From Hemerocallis citrina (Eukaryota > Streptophyta > Magnoliopsida > Asparagales > Asphodelaceae): a stretch of 64,000 bases of DNA. Shown here piece by piece: positions 34,015 to 46,672 of the stretch. The translations under genes were made by a program, and so were the position numbers. Under the pieces are notes generated by a model, which made no database searches, had not been told where the DNA came from, and saw only the letters and a program-made list of their open reading frames with translations. The first letter of the stretch is position 1, and each line of letters starts with the position of its first letter. The stretch covers positions 43,890,458 through 43,954,457 of the forward strand of contig CM030365.1 in NCBI GenBank assembly GCA_017893485.1, read 5' to 3'.

Positions 34015-36918
34015 TCAAGCAAAAAGCTCAGGATAGTCCTTCAACATCCTCTTCTCGGATTCCCAAGTAGCCTCTTCAACCAAGTGGTTTCTCCAGACTT
34101 CCTTGACCATTGGTATCGTCTTATTTCTCAAGACTTTCTCTCGACGATCAACAATCTCGACAGGAGACTCGATGTAATTCAGATCCAACTGCAAACCTTC
34201 CGGCACTTCGGGCAAATGATGACTCGGATCTGGAATATAACCTCTCAGCATAGACACATGAAAAACATTGTGCACCTGAGACAACTCTTTCGGTAATTCA
34301 AGCCGGTAAGCAGTTTTCCCGATCCTTTTCAATATCTTATACGGGCCTATAAACCTCGGGGCTAACTTCCCGCCTTTGCCAAATCGAACCACACCTTTAC
34401 TGGGTGATACCTTCAGAAAGACGAAGTCACCAACCTCAAACTCAAGATCCCTTCTCCGGTTGTCTGCATAGCTTTTCTGCCTGCTCTGAGCTTCCACCAA
34501 CCTTTTACTGATCAGATCAATCTTCTCAGAAGTTTACTGTACAAGCTCAGGACCAAACAACTGACGCTCCCCAACTTCATACCAACAAACAGGCGTTCTG
34601 CACTTCCTGCCATACAAAGCTTCGTACGGCGCCATCCCGATGCTAGCCTGAAAACTGTTATTGTAGGCAAACTCTACCAAAGGTAAATGCCTTTCCCAAC
34701 TGCCTCCAAAGTCTAGTATACAACACCGAAGCATATCCTAAAGAATACGGTTGACTCTCTCGGTCTGCCCATCGGTTTGCAGATGAAAAGCAGTGCTGAA
34801 ATCCGTCTTGGTACCCAAAGCCGTCTGAAGACTCCTCCAGAAATGCGAAGTAAACCGCGCATCTCGATCAGACACAATAGTTGACGGAACACCATGAAGC
34901 CTGACGATCTCGCCAACATACATCTCAGCCAACTTGTCCATCGAAGCAGTGAGTATCATCGCCAAAAAGTGAGCGGACTTAGTTAGTCGATCGACTATAA
35001 CCCAAATCGCATCATTGCCCTTAGAACTCTTTAGGCAATCCCGTGATGAAATCCATACTGATATTATCCCACTTCCATTCCGGAATAGGTAACGGCTGTA
35101 ATAGACCTCCGGGTCTCTGATTTTCGGCTTTGACTTACTGACAAACCTCACACTTCGCAACAAATTCAGCCACATCCCGTTTCAAACCTGACCACCAGAA
35201 ATGCTGTTTGATGTCTTTGTACATCTTAGTACTCCCAGGATGTACAGACAAAAGAGTAGCATGTGCCTCCTGAAGAATACTCTCTTTCAGGTCCGCATGA
35301 TTTGGAACACATAGCCTATCTCCGAACCACAACACTCCATCCCTGATTTGAAATCCGGGCAACCTGCCAGCATTAACCTGCTCCTTCATCTCCAAAATAT
35401 CAGCATCAACCTCCTGACTTGCAATGATCCTTCCATTCAAAGTAGGTTGAAGCCTCAATTGAGCCAAAGATGTCCCCAATCCTTGCAAGACAACCTCAAT
35501 ACCTGCTCGATCCAACTCCTTATTCAGATGCTTCTGAATTGTAATCAAACTGGCTAAACTGCTCTTGCGACTAAGTGCATCAGCCACAACATTAGCCTTT
35601 CCAGGATGATACTTGATCTCAGGTCGCATGTCCTCGAGCACTTCCAACCATCTCCGCTGCCTCAAATTCAGATCCCTCTGCTGATATATATACTTCAAGC
35701 TCTTGTGGTCCGTGTACATATTCAATTTCTCACCGTACACGTAGTGCCTCCATTGCTTCACGGCAAAGATAATCGCAGCCAACTCCAGATCATGAGTCGG
35801 GTAATTCTTCTCATGTGGTCGTAGTTGCCTAGACCCATAAGCGATTACTCTTCCCTCTTACATTAAGACACAACCAAGCCCACGATGTGAAGCATCGCTG
35901 TAAACATCATACTCAACACCTGCTCTAGGCAGAGTCAAAATAGGTGCAGTAGTCAGCTTCTCTTTCAACTCCTGAAAGCTTGCCTCACATTGCTCAGTCC
36001 ACTTGAAGCTCACACTGTTCTTGGTCAGTCCAGTAAGCTGTATAGCTATCTGAGCATAACCTTGAATGAATCTCCTGTAGTATCCAGTCATCCCAAGAAA
36101 GCTTCTGACTTCCTTCACTGTAGTAGGTCCTTGCCCAATCTCTCACTGCCTCTATCTTCTGAGGGTCAGTTGTCACTCCCTCCTTAGAAAGGATGTGACC
36201 TAGGAATGCCACTTCAGATTTCCAGAAATCGCACTTGGATAACTTGGCGTACAACTTCTGCAGCCAGATGTTCGGTGTGCTCCTCCTCTGACTTGGAGTA
36301 CACGAGAATATCGTCGATAAACACCACGACGAAAGAATCAATGAACGGCCTCAGAACTCTGTTCAACAAATCCATGAAGATTGCTGGTGCATTCGTCACT
36401 CCGAATGGCATAACTAAGAATTCGTAATGCCCATGCCGAGTTCTAATTGCAGTTTTGTGCACATCTTCAGCTTTCACTCGAACTTGGTGATATCCTGATC
36501 GAAGATCTATTTTGGAGAAAACAACTGCTCCTTGTAGACGATCGAACAAATCATCAATTCGAGGAATAAGATACTTATTCTGAACAGTGACCTTATTCAG
36601 CTCTCGGTAATCGATACACATTCTCATCGATCCATCCTTCTTCTTTACCAAAAGAACTGGTGCTCCCCAAGGTGACGCACTAGGTTGAATAAAGCCTTTC
36701 TCCAACAGTTCCTCAATCTGCCGTTTCACCTCATCCTGTTCCACTGGAGCCATCCTATAAGGTGCCTTAGAAATGGGTGCACTTCCCGGTTGAACAGTGA
36801 TGCTGAACTCTACATCACGATGCGGGGGTAAACCAGGAAAATCATCCAAGAACACAGTCGGATAGTCCCGAACCACAGGAATCCCTTGCACTTCCACAGG
36901 AGTCTCTTCCTTGCGGAT
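34015..36918 (-). pseudogene. pol: Element B pol: RT, RNase H, integrase, chromodomain (N-terminus deleted)
   Basis: Reading leftwards: RT (36.90-36.0 kb) has [25 protein letters not shown] and catalytic FIDDILVYS near 36.31 kb. RNase H (about 35.9-35.6 kb) has [13 protein letters not shown] and VVADALSRK. Integrase (35.3-34.5 kb) has the HHCC end (HPGS, CEVCQ), Asp in SDRDARF and Glu in DGQTERVN. The SH3-like part reads GPYKILKRIGKTAY, and the chromodomain near 34.0-34.1 kb reads EEATWESEKRMLKDYPELF. Stops and frameshifts near 36.25, 36.12, 35.86, 35.14, 35.04 and 34.74 kb. Gag, PR and the 5' end of RT are gone by a deletion ending near 36919. Chromovirus of Tekay type, close to elements A and C in wording. 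Confidence 0.92.
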
Positions 36919-37459
36919 AGTTGGTTGGTTGTAGGATGGAAGGCTAGGATGAGAGTAGGAGTTACAATAACTACCCACAACTAAATAACCACCACCATGA
37001 TCACCATTTAAACTTTTCATTTCCCTCCAAAAGATAAGCACAACCGGCCATAAAAGAGCATGCATTTTGCACGTGTACGTGTAGTGCACGTGCATGCAAC
37101 TAGGCCTAAAATTGTACATTAAATTTTGTATAAAAATAAAATAATCCTTTAAATTGTATTCTACATGACAAGTTGTGTAAAAATATAGTCAATGGGCTTT
37201 AGTTTATGGGCCAAAATAGTTATTTTAAAATAAAATAAATAAATTACATTTTGGGCTTTAAGAAAAGGCTTTTAAAATAAGGCTTTCTATTTATTTAAAG
37301 AAAAGGCTTTTGTATAAAATAACTTGAGAACACATATCTAAATATTTATACACATCACAATAAAAATAATTATAAGATTTAATTCAACCAAAACATTGCA
37401 CGTGCACACTACGTGCAAAATAAATAATTTTTCATTAATTGAAAAATCAGGGTATTACA
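36919..37459 (-). repeat. Remnant of the 5' LTR of element B (first about 540 bp)
   Basis: Nearly identical to 33.38-33.92 kb, ending (minus strand start) TGTAATACCCTG at 37459. It joins straight to the RT coding region, so the rest of the LTR, primer site, gag and protease were removed. GGATAGTTG occurs at the junction on both parental sequences, suggesting a microhomology-mediated deletion. Confidence 0.92.
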
Positions 37460-37903
37460 TCTTGTAGTGCAGGCACAAGTACAGGAAAAGATAAACAAAT
37501 ATAGAGTAACAGTGGAAGCAACCATAGCATGGAAATGATGGAACAACAAAATAGAGAACTAACTCTAAATCAAGAACAGAAACAACTAGCATGGCAAGAT
37601 GGACGAGTGCAAGTGGCATGTAACAAGTGTCAAGTATCATGTAAATGAGTAATAAGTAACAAGTGTCAAGTAATCAAGTATCATGTATAAGTAGCAAGTA
37701 GCAAGTGTCAAGTACCAAGTATCATGTTCAAGTCTTGTATTATATCTATCTAGGTAGCACTTCATGCGTCCCAGATTTTTACCACATGGTTGCTACATTC
37801 ATACAAATTATGTTTAGATCTAGTGGTGGATTTCTATAGGGCCGTGTACTCAGGCATCAAGTAACAAGTAACAAGCACGAATCACCTAATCATGAACTCG
37901 CGG

Positions 37904-38095
37904 CATCATATACTAATAACAACCATGAATCATGTAGTATGAAACATGACATCATATAGTAATAACAAGCATAAATCATGTAATCATGAAATATGACATC
38001 ATATAGTAATAACAAGCATGAATCATGTAATCATTAAACATGGCATCATATAGTAATAACAAGCATGAGTCATGTAATCGTGAAACATGGCAACA
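37904..38095. repeat. 47 bp tandem repeat, four copies, in the D LTR
   Basis: Unit CATCATATAGTAATAACAAG followed by a variable ATGAATCATGTAATCATGAAA. The other LTR of D has only three copies (about 58.06-58.21 kb), so one unit was gained or lost after insertion. Confidence 0.85.
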
Positions 38096-40156
38096 AGTAA
38101 TGGGACACGGCCCCCTTCTGAGTACACATACCTATATTGTCCACTACTAAGGTCTTTCCCATAACTCCTGCTTGGTTATTTGTTATTATTATCAAATAGG
38201 CATGTACGTGTACAAAACATGACAAGAAATACATGGTATGATCAAGTAACGGGTTCAGGTCGGAAGATAAGCATGTACAAGTGAAAGACGACTCATAAAG
38301 GGTAGGATAACGAAAATTCTAGTTCAGGACAGCAAGATAGTACTGCACAAATGTGGGATTCCCGTTGCCACACATATGCAAACCTGGATCCGTAAGAAAA
38401 TATCGAAAATAAACTCTCGGCCGAATCCAGCAAATATATATAAGTCACATAGTATTTCACAATAACAAGACTCAAAACAGAATTGTATCTAGAAAACATG
38501 TTTAGTCAGAAATCAGAAGTTTGTATTCATAAACAAGAAAATGGCATAAAAACTTACTGATTAAATCCAAGAAAAATCTGGGGTATTCAATAGTATGTTT
38601 AGTATCAGAAAATAATGTTTCATAATTTTCCAACATAGATATCTTAGTTAAATAAAATCAGAAGACAGCAAGATACAGAAATTTTGTAAATCTGAAATCA
38701 TAAACACAACAGTACTAAAACAGCAATAAATTACAAAATATAAATCGAAATCTAGATCCGTCAAAAGGGTGATAAAATAGATACAGTAGGCTACAGTTCA
38801 TACTCACAAAGTTTTTATAAAAAGCAAATAGAATCAGGTTGAAATTAAGGTTCTTTACTGAACAGCATGAAAATTCTACAAGTATAGTAGTTGTTTGCAA
38901 GTATAGAATAGTTTATAAAAGTTATCAATTAAATCCACAAAAATTAGAGGTTAATCCCAATCAAGTCCAGTTGTACTCAGAAAGCATTGGATCAAAATAT
39001 TATCTTTAGCATTAGTATAAAAATAAATAACTATACAGAATTCATATAAAACATAATCTGGAATTTTAAACACATCTTTAGTAAAACACCAATAACTTGC
39101 AACTCACAAATCAAAACTGAGATATGTCAGAAATTCTGGAAAGTAGGCAGAATTCTCTATAATTCATATTCACAAATAATTTTTATCTACTGACCTTAAT
39201 AGGGTCTAAAATGTTGAACAAAAATGGGGTAACAATAAGGATAGACTTATTCTTCTTGCAAAAAATCAACTAGATCATAAAAAACACATCCAAATAATAA
39301 CAAAATGTGAAATAGGATATACTAGATGTCCAAGCAACATAGTACAGGGTATTTAATAGATCAACAATAGGGTATACTATGACTAACACAACCAAGCATA
39401 CGACATCATACGAACAACATGATGTATAGATCAAGAAGTGATCGTCCTTAAGTTATTTCGTATCGTGAGTGTAATAAGATAACTACGAGTGGATCAACAC
39501 ATAGAAACAAGATATAACAGAGGTTTTGCATAAGAATTGTCTCTAGATTACAACTACACTATAGGCGATGTTTAGTACTTGTCTATGCAAAAGAAAATTT
39601 TACAAGTTACTTGCCTTACTATTGACGACGAAAACGATGAAGCAAAAGCAAGAATAACGGGAACGGATTCCCGAGCACGAACTCAACGAACGAACGAAAG
39701 AAACACGAGCCACACGAACACTCGAATGCACAAACAAGAGAATAAGCAATATCGAACACACACACCCAAGAGCCAACAACGGCGGGGGTGCATAGCACCG
39801 AGAGGGACGGCGGACAGCGAGCACGGCGACAGTACTGCTTGCTGCGAAAGCTACTGTCTGCAGCTACAGAGGGAAACGACGCTCAGGAAAAGTGCTGGTT
39901 GGATGTTGTGTCGCGAGGAGGTCGCGACAGGGAGGCATCGGACCAGGGTGCTGACGGGGATCTGGCTGTACCGCTGATGCTGCTGGTCACGACGCCGGGA
40001 GGGAGTAGCACGGGGAGACGCTGCTGGTTGTGTCGGGGTTCGGTAGGAGCACAGGAGAGCGATGGGTTTAGGGGGATCGGGAGAGCAGGAGATGTAAGGG
40101 ATGACAAGGAAATAGGCGGCTGGCTTTTAAGGTGATTAGGGTTTGATAAACAGGTG

Positions 40157-40167
40157 TATATATATAA
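40157..40167 (-). promoter_or_regulatory. TATA-like box in the 3' LTR of element D
   Basis: TTATATATATA on the minus strand, followed after about 40 bases by the GC-rich leader-like region. In the other LTR the same site has grown into a (TA)18 repeat (60093-60129). Confidence 0.5.
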
Positions 40168-40674
40168 GGTTTAGAATATAGGGTTAGGGAGATATATACA
40201 CAGTGGGTAAAAATGTATATAGGGTGTTAACTGGTTGGGCCAACCCGGTATTAGGTTAAATGGGTATTAGTAGGTAGAGAGTTTTGGAATAAATGGTTTT
40301 AATGATCCAATAGAATATAGGGTTTTGAATAGGATTTAGGGAAATAATTGGCTTTAAATTAAAGGATCCAACATTAGATATGGGAACAAAATAAATACAT
40401 AAAAATAGGATGTGAACTTTTAATAAGGATCACAAATAAAAGCTCGATCAACCAGAAACGAAACAATAGGCTGACAGTTAATTCGAGAAGATCAAATAAA
40501 AAAAGGCGACAAATCAAATAGATGAATATTTTGATAATGAAGATCCAATACACGGTTGAAAGAGAGATGAAGAAATACAATAGGAATAAATATACAAAAA
40601 AGAAAATACATCCAAAATACAAAAAATGAAAAACAGGGGTTACAAATCCTACCCACCTAACAAGAAGAATTTCG

Positions 40675-42344
40675 TCATCGAAATTCAAATAAGAAGTAAA
40701 TAGGGTAACCCCGAAACGAAAACAAAGAATAAAACAAAAAGTACTCAAACAGATAAGGAAACTTTTGTTGAATCGCCTCTTCCAATTCCCAAGTCGACTC
40801 ACCCAGCGAGCGAAGATTCCAAGAAACACGAACCAGCTTGATGACCTTGTTCTTAAGCAGTTTCTCCCGCCAATCCAAAATAGCAACTGGCGGAATCTCA
40901 TAAGTCAAATCCGATTGAACGGTCAACCAAGAATAGTCGATCACGTGGCTCTCATCGCGGATATGTTTCCTAAGTAGTAAGACATGGAAAACATAGTGCA
41001 CTCCTGATAAAACTGGCAGCAATGCAAGACGATAGGCCACCTTGCCTACTCGTTCCACGATATCAAACAGTCCAATAAACCTAGGGCTGAGCTTGCCACC
41101 ACCACCAAACCAAATGACACATCGCCAAGGTGATACCTTTAAGAAAACTTGGTCACTATCTTCAAAATCCAAAGCTCTCCGATGGGTATCTGCCCATCTC
41201 CTCTGCCTATCCTGCGCTGCCCGAAGATGCTTCCTGATCTGAGTCACCGCATCAACTGTTCTGGTGATCAATTCCGGACCCAACAACTTCCTCTCACTAA
41301 TGTCATCCCAGCACACTGGTGATCTGGACTTCCGTCCATAAAGTGCCTCGAATGGTGCAGCTTTAAGACTGGTCTGAAATCTGTTATTGTATGAGAACTC
41401 TACGAGATGTAAATGGTCCTCGCATGATCCACCAGACTGCAACATACAAGACCTCAACAAGTCCTTAAGAGTCTGGATGGTCCTATCAGATTGTCCATCA
41501 GTCTGGGGATGAAAAGCTGTACTGTACTTCAATTTACTCCCCAAACTACTCTGAAGACTCTCCCAGAACTGAGACCTGAATCTCGATGCCCGTCGGATAC
41601 AATACTGACTGGAACTCCATGAAGTTTGACGATATCTTGCATATACTTCTCAACTAGGCTCTCAGCAGACTGTCCGACTCGGAAGGGAATGAAGTGAGCA
41701 CTCTTCGTCAGTCGGTCGATAATCACCCAAATGGCATTGTGACCCTTAGGACTCCTCGGCAAAGAGGTCACAAAGTCCATAGTGATGTGTTCCCACTTCC
41801 ACTCCAGAATGGGAAGCGGTTGAAGAATTTTGGTGATCCTCTGATGCTCTGCCTTCACCTGCTGGCAGATCAAACACTGAGACACAAACCGAGCCACAGC
41901 CCTCTTCATACCGTGCCACCAGAAATGAAGCTTCAAGTCCCGGTACATCTTAGTACCTCCAGGATGAATAGAATACGATGACTGGTGGGCTTCCTCAAGC
42001 AATCTCTGACGAACTTCATCCTTCGGGACACACAACCTAGACCCAAAATGAAGAGATCCATCAGCATGAATAACCATATCCATTCCTGAACCAGCCTCAA
42101 CTTCTGCTCTGAAACCTTGTAACTGCACATCACCAGTCTGAGCATCTTTGATATGACCAACAAGAGACGACTGAAGCTGGAGCACCAAACAACTCAGATC
42201 AGAACTTGGCAACAACACATCCAACTCCAACTTCCGCATCTGCTCAATCAAATCTCTCTGCTGAGTTGGGAACATAGTTGTCAGTCTCCTGCTCAGAGCA
42301 CCTGGCACCAAGTTCACCCGGATGGTATTGCAAATTGATGTCAT
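40675..42344 (-). pseudogene. pol: Element D integrase and chromodomain
   Basis: Zinc-binding end (HSSYSIHPGG, CLICQQVK) near 41.9 kb, catalytic core with Asp in MDFVTSLP and Asp in SDGH, then a frameshift near 41.54 kb. The following frame has HPQTDGQSDRTIQTL, where the catalytic glutamate of the usual QSERT is aspartate. The C-terminal part has KLSPRFIGLFDIVERVG, FHVLLLRKH and a chromodomain-like GESTWELEEAIQQKFP near 40.79 kb. Together this is a Tekay-type chromovirus integrase, of a different family from A, B and C. Not functional. Confidence 0.9.
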
Positions 42345-43560
42345 AATAGGCCATAAGTTCCAACCAATGCCTTTGCCACATGTTCAATTCCTTCTGGGTG
42401 AAGACGTACTTGAGACTATTGTGGTCTATAAAGATCTCCACTCGGTCACCAAATAAATAGTGTCTCCACAGCTTCAAAGCAAAGATCACTACCGCTAACT
42501 CCAATTCATGAGTTGCATAATTCTTCTCATGGGGCATCAACTGCCTCAATGCATAGCAACAACTCGGCCTTTCTGCATCATAACTGCTCCAAGACCCTTG
42601 CCGGAAGTATCACAGTGAACTACAAATCCGCCTGAACCACCTGGAATAGTCAACACTGGCACTGACGTCAACTTGTTCTTCAACTCAGCAAAAGCCTCAC
42701 TGCAAGCCTTACACCAATAGAACTTCTCATCCTTCCCTGACAGTTTAGTCAATGGTCCTGCTATCTTCGAAAATCTTTTACGAATTTTCGATAATAGCCA
42801 GCCAGACCAAGGAAACTCCTCACATCTGAAACTGACTTGGAATGGTCCAATCCTTCACAGCTTCAACCCTGGACGGATCCACTGAAATACCATCGCCCGA
42901 GATAATGTGCCCCAACAAGGTAACTTTGTCGAGCCAAAACTCACACTTGCTGAGTTTTTCATAGAGCATATTCTCCCTCAAGGTCTGCAGAACCAACCTA
43001 AGATGCTCAGCATGATCCTTCCGGTTTAGAGAATACACTAGAATGTCATCAATGAAGACCACCACAAATCTATCCAGGAACTGGAAAAAGGACCCTGTTC
43101 ATTAGACTCATGAATACAGCTGGCACATTCATGACCTCGAATGGCATCACAAGATACTCATAGTGCCCATATCTGGTCCTGAACACAGTCTTCTGTACAT
43201 TAGTCGCCTTTACCTTGACCTGATGATACCCGGAACGAAGAGCCAACTTCGAGAAAATAACTGCTCTGGCAAACTGATCAAATAAGTCATCGATCCTGGG
43301 CAGCAAATACCAGTTATTCACAGTAACACTATTTAGTTTCTGATAATCCACACACAGTCGATGACTACCATCCATCTTGTTGACAAAAAGGACTGGAGCA
43401 CCCCAAGTCGAAACACTGGGCTGATGAACCCCAAATCAAGCAACTCCTGAATCTGCACCTTAAGCTCTGCTAACTCAATCGGTGCACTCCTGTAGGGACT
43501 CTTCAATATCGGCGCCATACCATGCTGAACTTCAATACCGAACTCCACATCCCTATCAGG
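42244..43560 (-). pseudogene. pol: Element D reverse transcriptase and RNase H
   Basis: RT starts near 43.55 kb ([15 protein letters not shown]). It has [12 protein letters not shown], then [11 protein letters not shown] near 43.05 kb, the xIDD catalytic site intact. GRAVMMQKG-like and YTDH-like motifs are partly changed: [16 protein letters not shown] in RNase H at about 42.4 kb, with a further frame change near 42.30 kb after YHPGE. Frame breaks near 43.37, 43.07, 42.82, 42.75 and 42.55 kb. It continues into the integrase. Confidence 0.88.
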
Positions 43561-44050
43561 GGGTAAGCCAGGCAACTTTTCTGGAAAAACATCCAGAAAT
43601 TCCCGCACTACTAGAGGCGTAGCCTCACAGCCTGAATGCAATTCCATTGCACAAACCTCCTGATCAACTGCAATCTTAGCTCGGCCAAGGGGCATCTACC
43701 CGGCATGGAACTCAAACTCTGTGTGACCTGGGATTCGGAATACAACTTTCTTGGCACGAAAATCAATAATGGCGTGGGATTCACCCAACCAATCCATACC
43801 GAGAATGACGTTGAATCCCGAATTCCCAATTACAATCAGGTCGGCCTTGAAATTTATGCCGCCAATAACTACGAGACTCTGCCTGCACTCCCGAGAAAAA
43901 ATGAAAACACAGTAACCTGTCACAATGTTCCAATCCTCTGACATGATGCTGCACTCCAACTGATGGCGAGCCACAAACAGAGAAGAGACGAAGGAATGGA
44001 TTGCACCGGAATCAAAGAGAACATAAGCAGGGAAAGAGCAAACAAGGACA
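43561..44050 (-). pseudogene. pol: Element D protease
   Basis: Active-site motif LFDSGAIHSFVSSLF at about 44.0 kb and the downstream FNVILGMDWLGE near 43.78 kb, in one open frame. The usual gypsy protease length is present. This copy lacks the PR frameshift shared by A and C. Confidence 0.88.
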
Positions 44051-44199
44051 ACACCTAAGATAGAATCAAAAGCAAGAGGAAGAGAGTCGATGATCAAGGG
44101 TGAGGAAAATACAATGCGGAAAGATAATATGAAAGAATAATGTAAGGCAAATGAAAGAAACAAAAGAAGCAACAAAAACAAAAAAAGCAAAATATACTT

Positions 44200-45360
44200 G
44201 CAACAACACCCTCTACTGTCTCAGCATCTGCAGCAGTCAGGTTGTAAGCCTGACCTTTCCTTGGGGCAGTGGTCCTCTGACCGACAATCTGGCACTGAGG
44301 AGGAAGCGGTGGCCTGACTAGACCATGAGCTGGGGCAACCTGCTGAACTGGACCCCCGGCTGGATGAGCCATACGCTGCTGCTGCGGACAATCCTGCACT
44401 GAATGATCAGTAGCACCACCGCCAAAATAGCGGCGATTGGCACGCCTGCAGTCTCTGCGCACATGCCCGATCATCTGGCAGAAATCATAGAATCCTTTTC
44501 TCTGAGGAGCGGCAGAAGGGTAAGGAGCTGCCCTGACAGGATGGCTCGGACAAGCCTCCGAATTGGCCCACCAGAAGGCTTAGCACCAACAGAGTACGGA
44601 ACAGTCCGCCGGATAGAAGCCAACTTGCCACGAGCCTGCTCCTGAGCTTGAGCTGCCTCAAGAGCCTCAGCATAAGTATGCAAGTCCCACCATGAATCTA
44701 CGAGCCCTGTCCTCTTCGTTCGCCACAAGAACCGCTGCGAAGCGGCTAAGTCTGGTAAATTCTGCTTTATACTCATTCGCCGACCTGGAGCCCTGTTTCA
44801 AGAAAGTCTCATGTTACAACATTGCATGGACAACATATAACAAAATCCAAATAACAGAACCATGACCAACCTATTTCTGGGCTAGGAACTGTTGCTCCAT
44901 TTCAACTCGAGTGCTGCTAGGGAAGAACTTCTCCAAGAAGCTCCCAATGAACGTGGCCCAAGCAATAGGCTGCATGACCTTTCAGACTCAGACCTCCACC
45001 AAATGTGGGTCAGATTTACCAGCTGGATGGTCACCACATCCACTCTATCAGCATCGGCAACTCGCACTGCCAAAAGTAATTGCTCAGTCCTAATCAGCCA
45101 ATGTTCTACCTCTAAAGGCATCTTAGTTCCCGATAATGTGTCAGGATGCAGCCTCATGAAATCTCTAACTGTACCGGACGAGGAGGGAGAGCTGCCTGCA
45201 TAGGCACAGCGAGAGGCAGAACCCGGGCAGCTTCCAAAGCAGCCATAACAAGGTCACTGTAGTTTTGTAGCATATTGATCAACCGTTCCAACACATTCTT
45301 AACGGCTTCAAGCCCAGTCTGATCTCCCTGAGGGCGGCAAGTGGAACCTCTGTGAGCCAT
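44200..45360 (-). pseudogene. gag: Element D gag with capsid core and a damaged zinc knuckle
   Basis: The likely start ATG is at 45360 (MAHRGSTCRPQGD). The capsid-type core is at about 45.16-44.9 kb: PLEVEHWLIRTEQLL, VVTIQLVNLTHIWWRSESE. The C-terminal part has an FCQMIGHVRRDC knuckle near 44.48 kb in which the first cysteine is lost, followed by a Q/P-rich tail. Several frame changes occur (near 45.16, 44.89, 44.78 and 44.47 kb). The capsid core is the part that elements A and C lack. Confidence 0.82.
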
Positions 45361-45513
45361 GGTCTGCACAAGATCAAAAATAGTTAGCATCCAGATCAAA
45401 GTAGACTATAATTCATTTATGAATGCATGGTCTGTGTACTGTTGAGCCAATCCCAGATCGAGCCCAAACTTGTCTAACATATTATTCAAACTAATACATT
45501 ACCCAAACCTGGA

Positions 45514-45525
45514 GCTCTGATACCA
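45514..45525 (-). other. Primer-binding site of element D (inner copy)
   Basis: Minus strand TGGTATCAGAGC, a perfect match to the complement of the initiator-Met tRNA 3' end, 10 bases after the LTR end at 45536. Confidence 0.88.
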
Positions 45526-45956
45526 CTAAAAACCTTGTCACGCCCCGCTTCCCAAAAAAGAGATACAAAATATAGATAAGTGACTAAGTCCAATGAATGG
45601 CTTGCACTATTCATAAGCTGTCAGGATCTTTACAACAAGCACAAGTATAAACAAGAGATATACAAGAGAAATAGTCAACCACGCATGCATAATTGAATTA
45701 ATATAGTCAAAAAGATTACTTGAAAAGAAGCAAGAATACTAAATTTCAAATAATCAATTCTGGAACAAAACACAAGTCTGGGACACAAAGCCCAATACAA
45801 ACAATCCATGTAGCAATTACAATTTTTCAAAATAAGCAACAACAAAATAAATAATTCATTTATGAATGCATGGTCTGTGTACTGTTGAGCCAATCCCAGA
45901 TCGAGCCCAAACTTGTCTAACATATTATTCAAACTAATACATTACCCAAACCTGGA

Positions 45957-45968
45957 GCTCTGATACCA
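45957..45968 (-). other. Primer-binding site of element D (outer, duplicated copy)
   Basis: Same 12 bases, next to the LTR end at 45979. This is the copy joined to the full 5' LTR. Confidence 0.88.
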
Positions 45969-45978
45969 CTAAAAACCT

Positions 45979-46672
45979 TGTCACGCCCCACTTCCCAAAA
46001 AAGAGATACAAAATACGGATAAGTGACTAAGTCCAGTGAATGGCTTGTACTATTCATAAGCTGTCAGGATCTTTACAACAAGCACAAGTATAAACAAGAG
46101 ATATACAAGAGAAATAGTCAACCACGCATGCATAATTGAATTAATATAGTCAAAAAGATTACTTGAAAAGAAGCAAGAATACTAAATTTCAAATAATCAG
46201 TTCTGGAACAAAATACAAGTCTGGGACACAAAGCCCAATACAAATAATCCTTGTAGCAATTACAATTTTTCAAAATAAGCAACAAGAAAATAAATAGATA
46301 TAGCAGAAATCTCCAGCCAACAAGAATCTCTAGATCACCTACTCCATCGGGCAGCTGATCACCATAATCTGCAATTTAACAAATTGCAGAAAAAAAAGAA
46401 AGAGAAAATAATGCCGATCAATGTAAGTTCCGGGGGGCTTGTAGTGCAGGCACAAGTATAGAAAAAGATAAATAAATATAGAGTAACAGCGGAAGCAACC
46501 ATAGCTTGGAAATGATGGAACAACAAAATAGAGAACTAACTCTAAATCAAGAACAGAAACAACTAGCATGACAAGATGGACGAGTGCAAGTGGCATACAA
46601 TAAGTAACAAGTATCAAGTAATCAAGTATCATGTACAAGTAGCAAGTAGCAAGTGTCAAGTATCAAGTATCA
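45979..46672 (-). repeat. 5' LTR of element D, part nearest gag
   Basis: LTR end (TGTCACGCCCC on the plus strand at 45979) up to the insertion site of element C. It continues at 57881. From 46439 it aligns with the left LTR from 37462 on. Confidence 0.92.

Larger units (their letters stand above)
37460..40644 (-). repeat. 3' LTR of element D, end truncated by element B
   Basis: Aligns with 46439-46672 plus 57881-60605, the 5' LTR of the same element. Minus strand start TGTAACCCCTG at 40644. The last 460 or so bases of the LTR are missing at the left, where element B abuts. It carries a 47 bp repeat array (37.90-38.10 kb), a TATA-like site near 40160 and a GC-rich stretch (39.6-40.1 kb) that is probably untranslated leader. 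The open frames there on both strands are not supported as genes. Confidence 0.9.
45408..46293. repeat. 443 bp tandem duplication of the LTR/primer-site/leader junction of element D
   Basis: 45408-45850 is repeated almost exactly at 45851-46293. Each unit holds leader, primer-binding site and the end of the 5' LTR (TGTCACGCCCC at 45536 and 45979). Units start with ATAATTCATTTATGAATGC, and AATA is shared at the junction, so unequal exchange or template slippage at microhomology could explain it. Confidence 0.95.

Noticed and set aside
39579..40135. Open frames in the GC-rich part of the D LTR (also 59.51-60.03 kb)
   Set aside because: They occur on both strands and lengths differ between the two LTRs through frame changes. 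The region follows a TATA-like site and is better read as untranslated leader.
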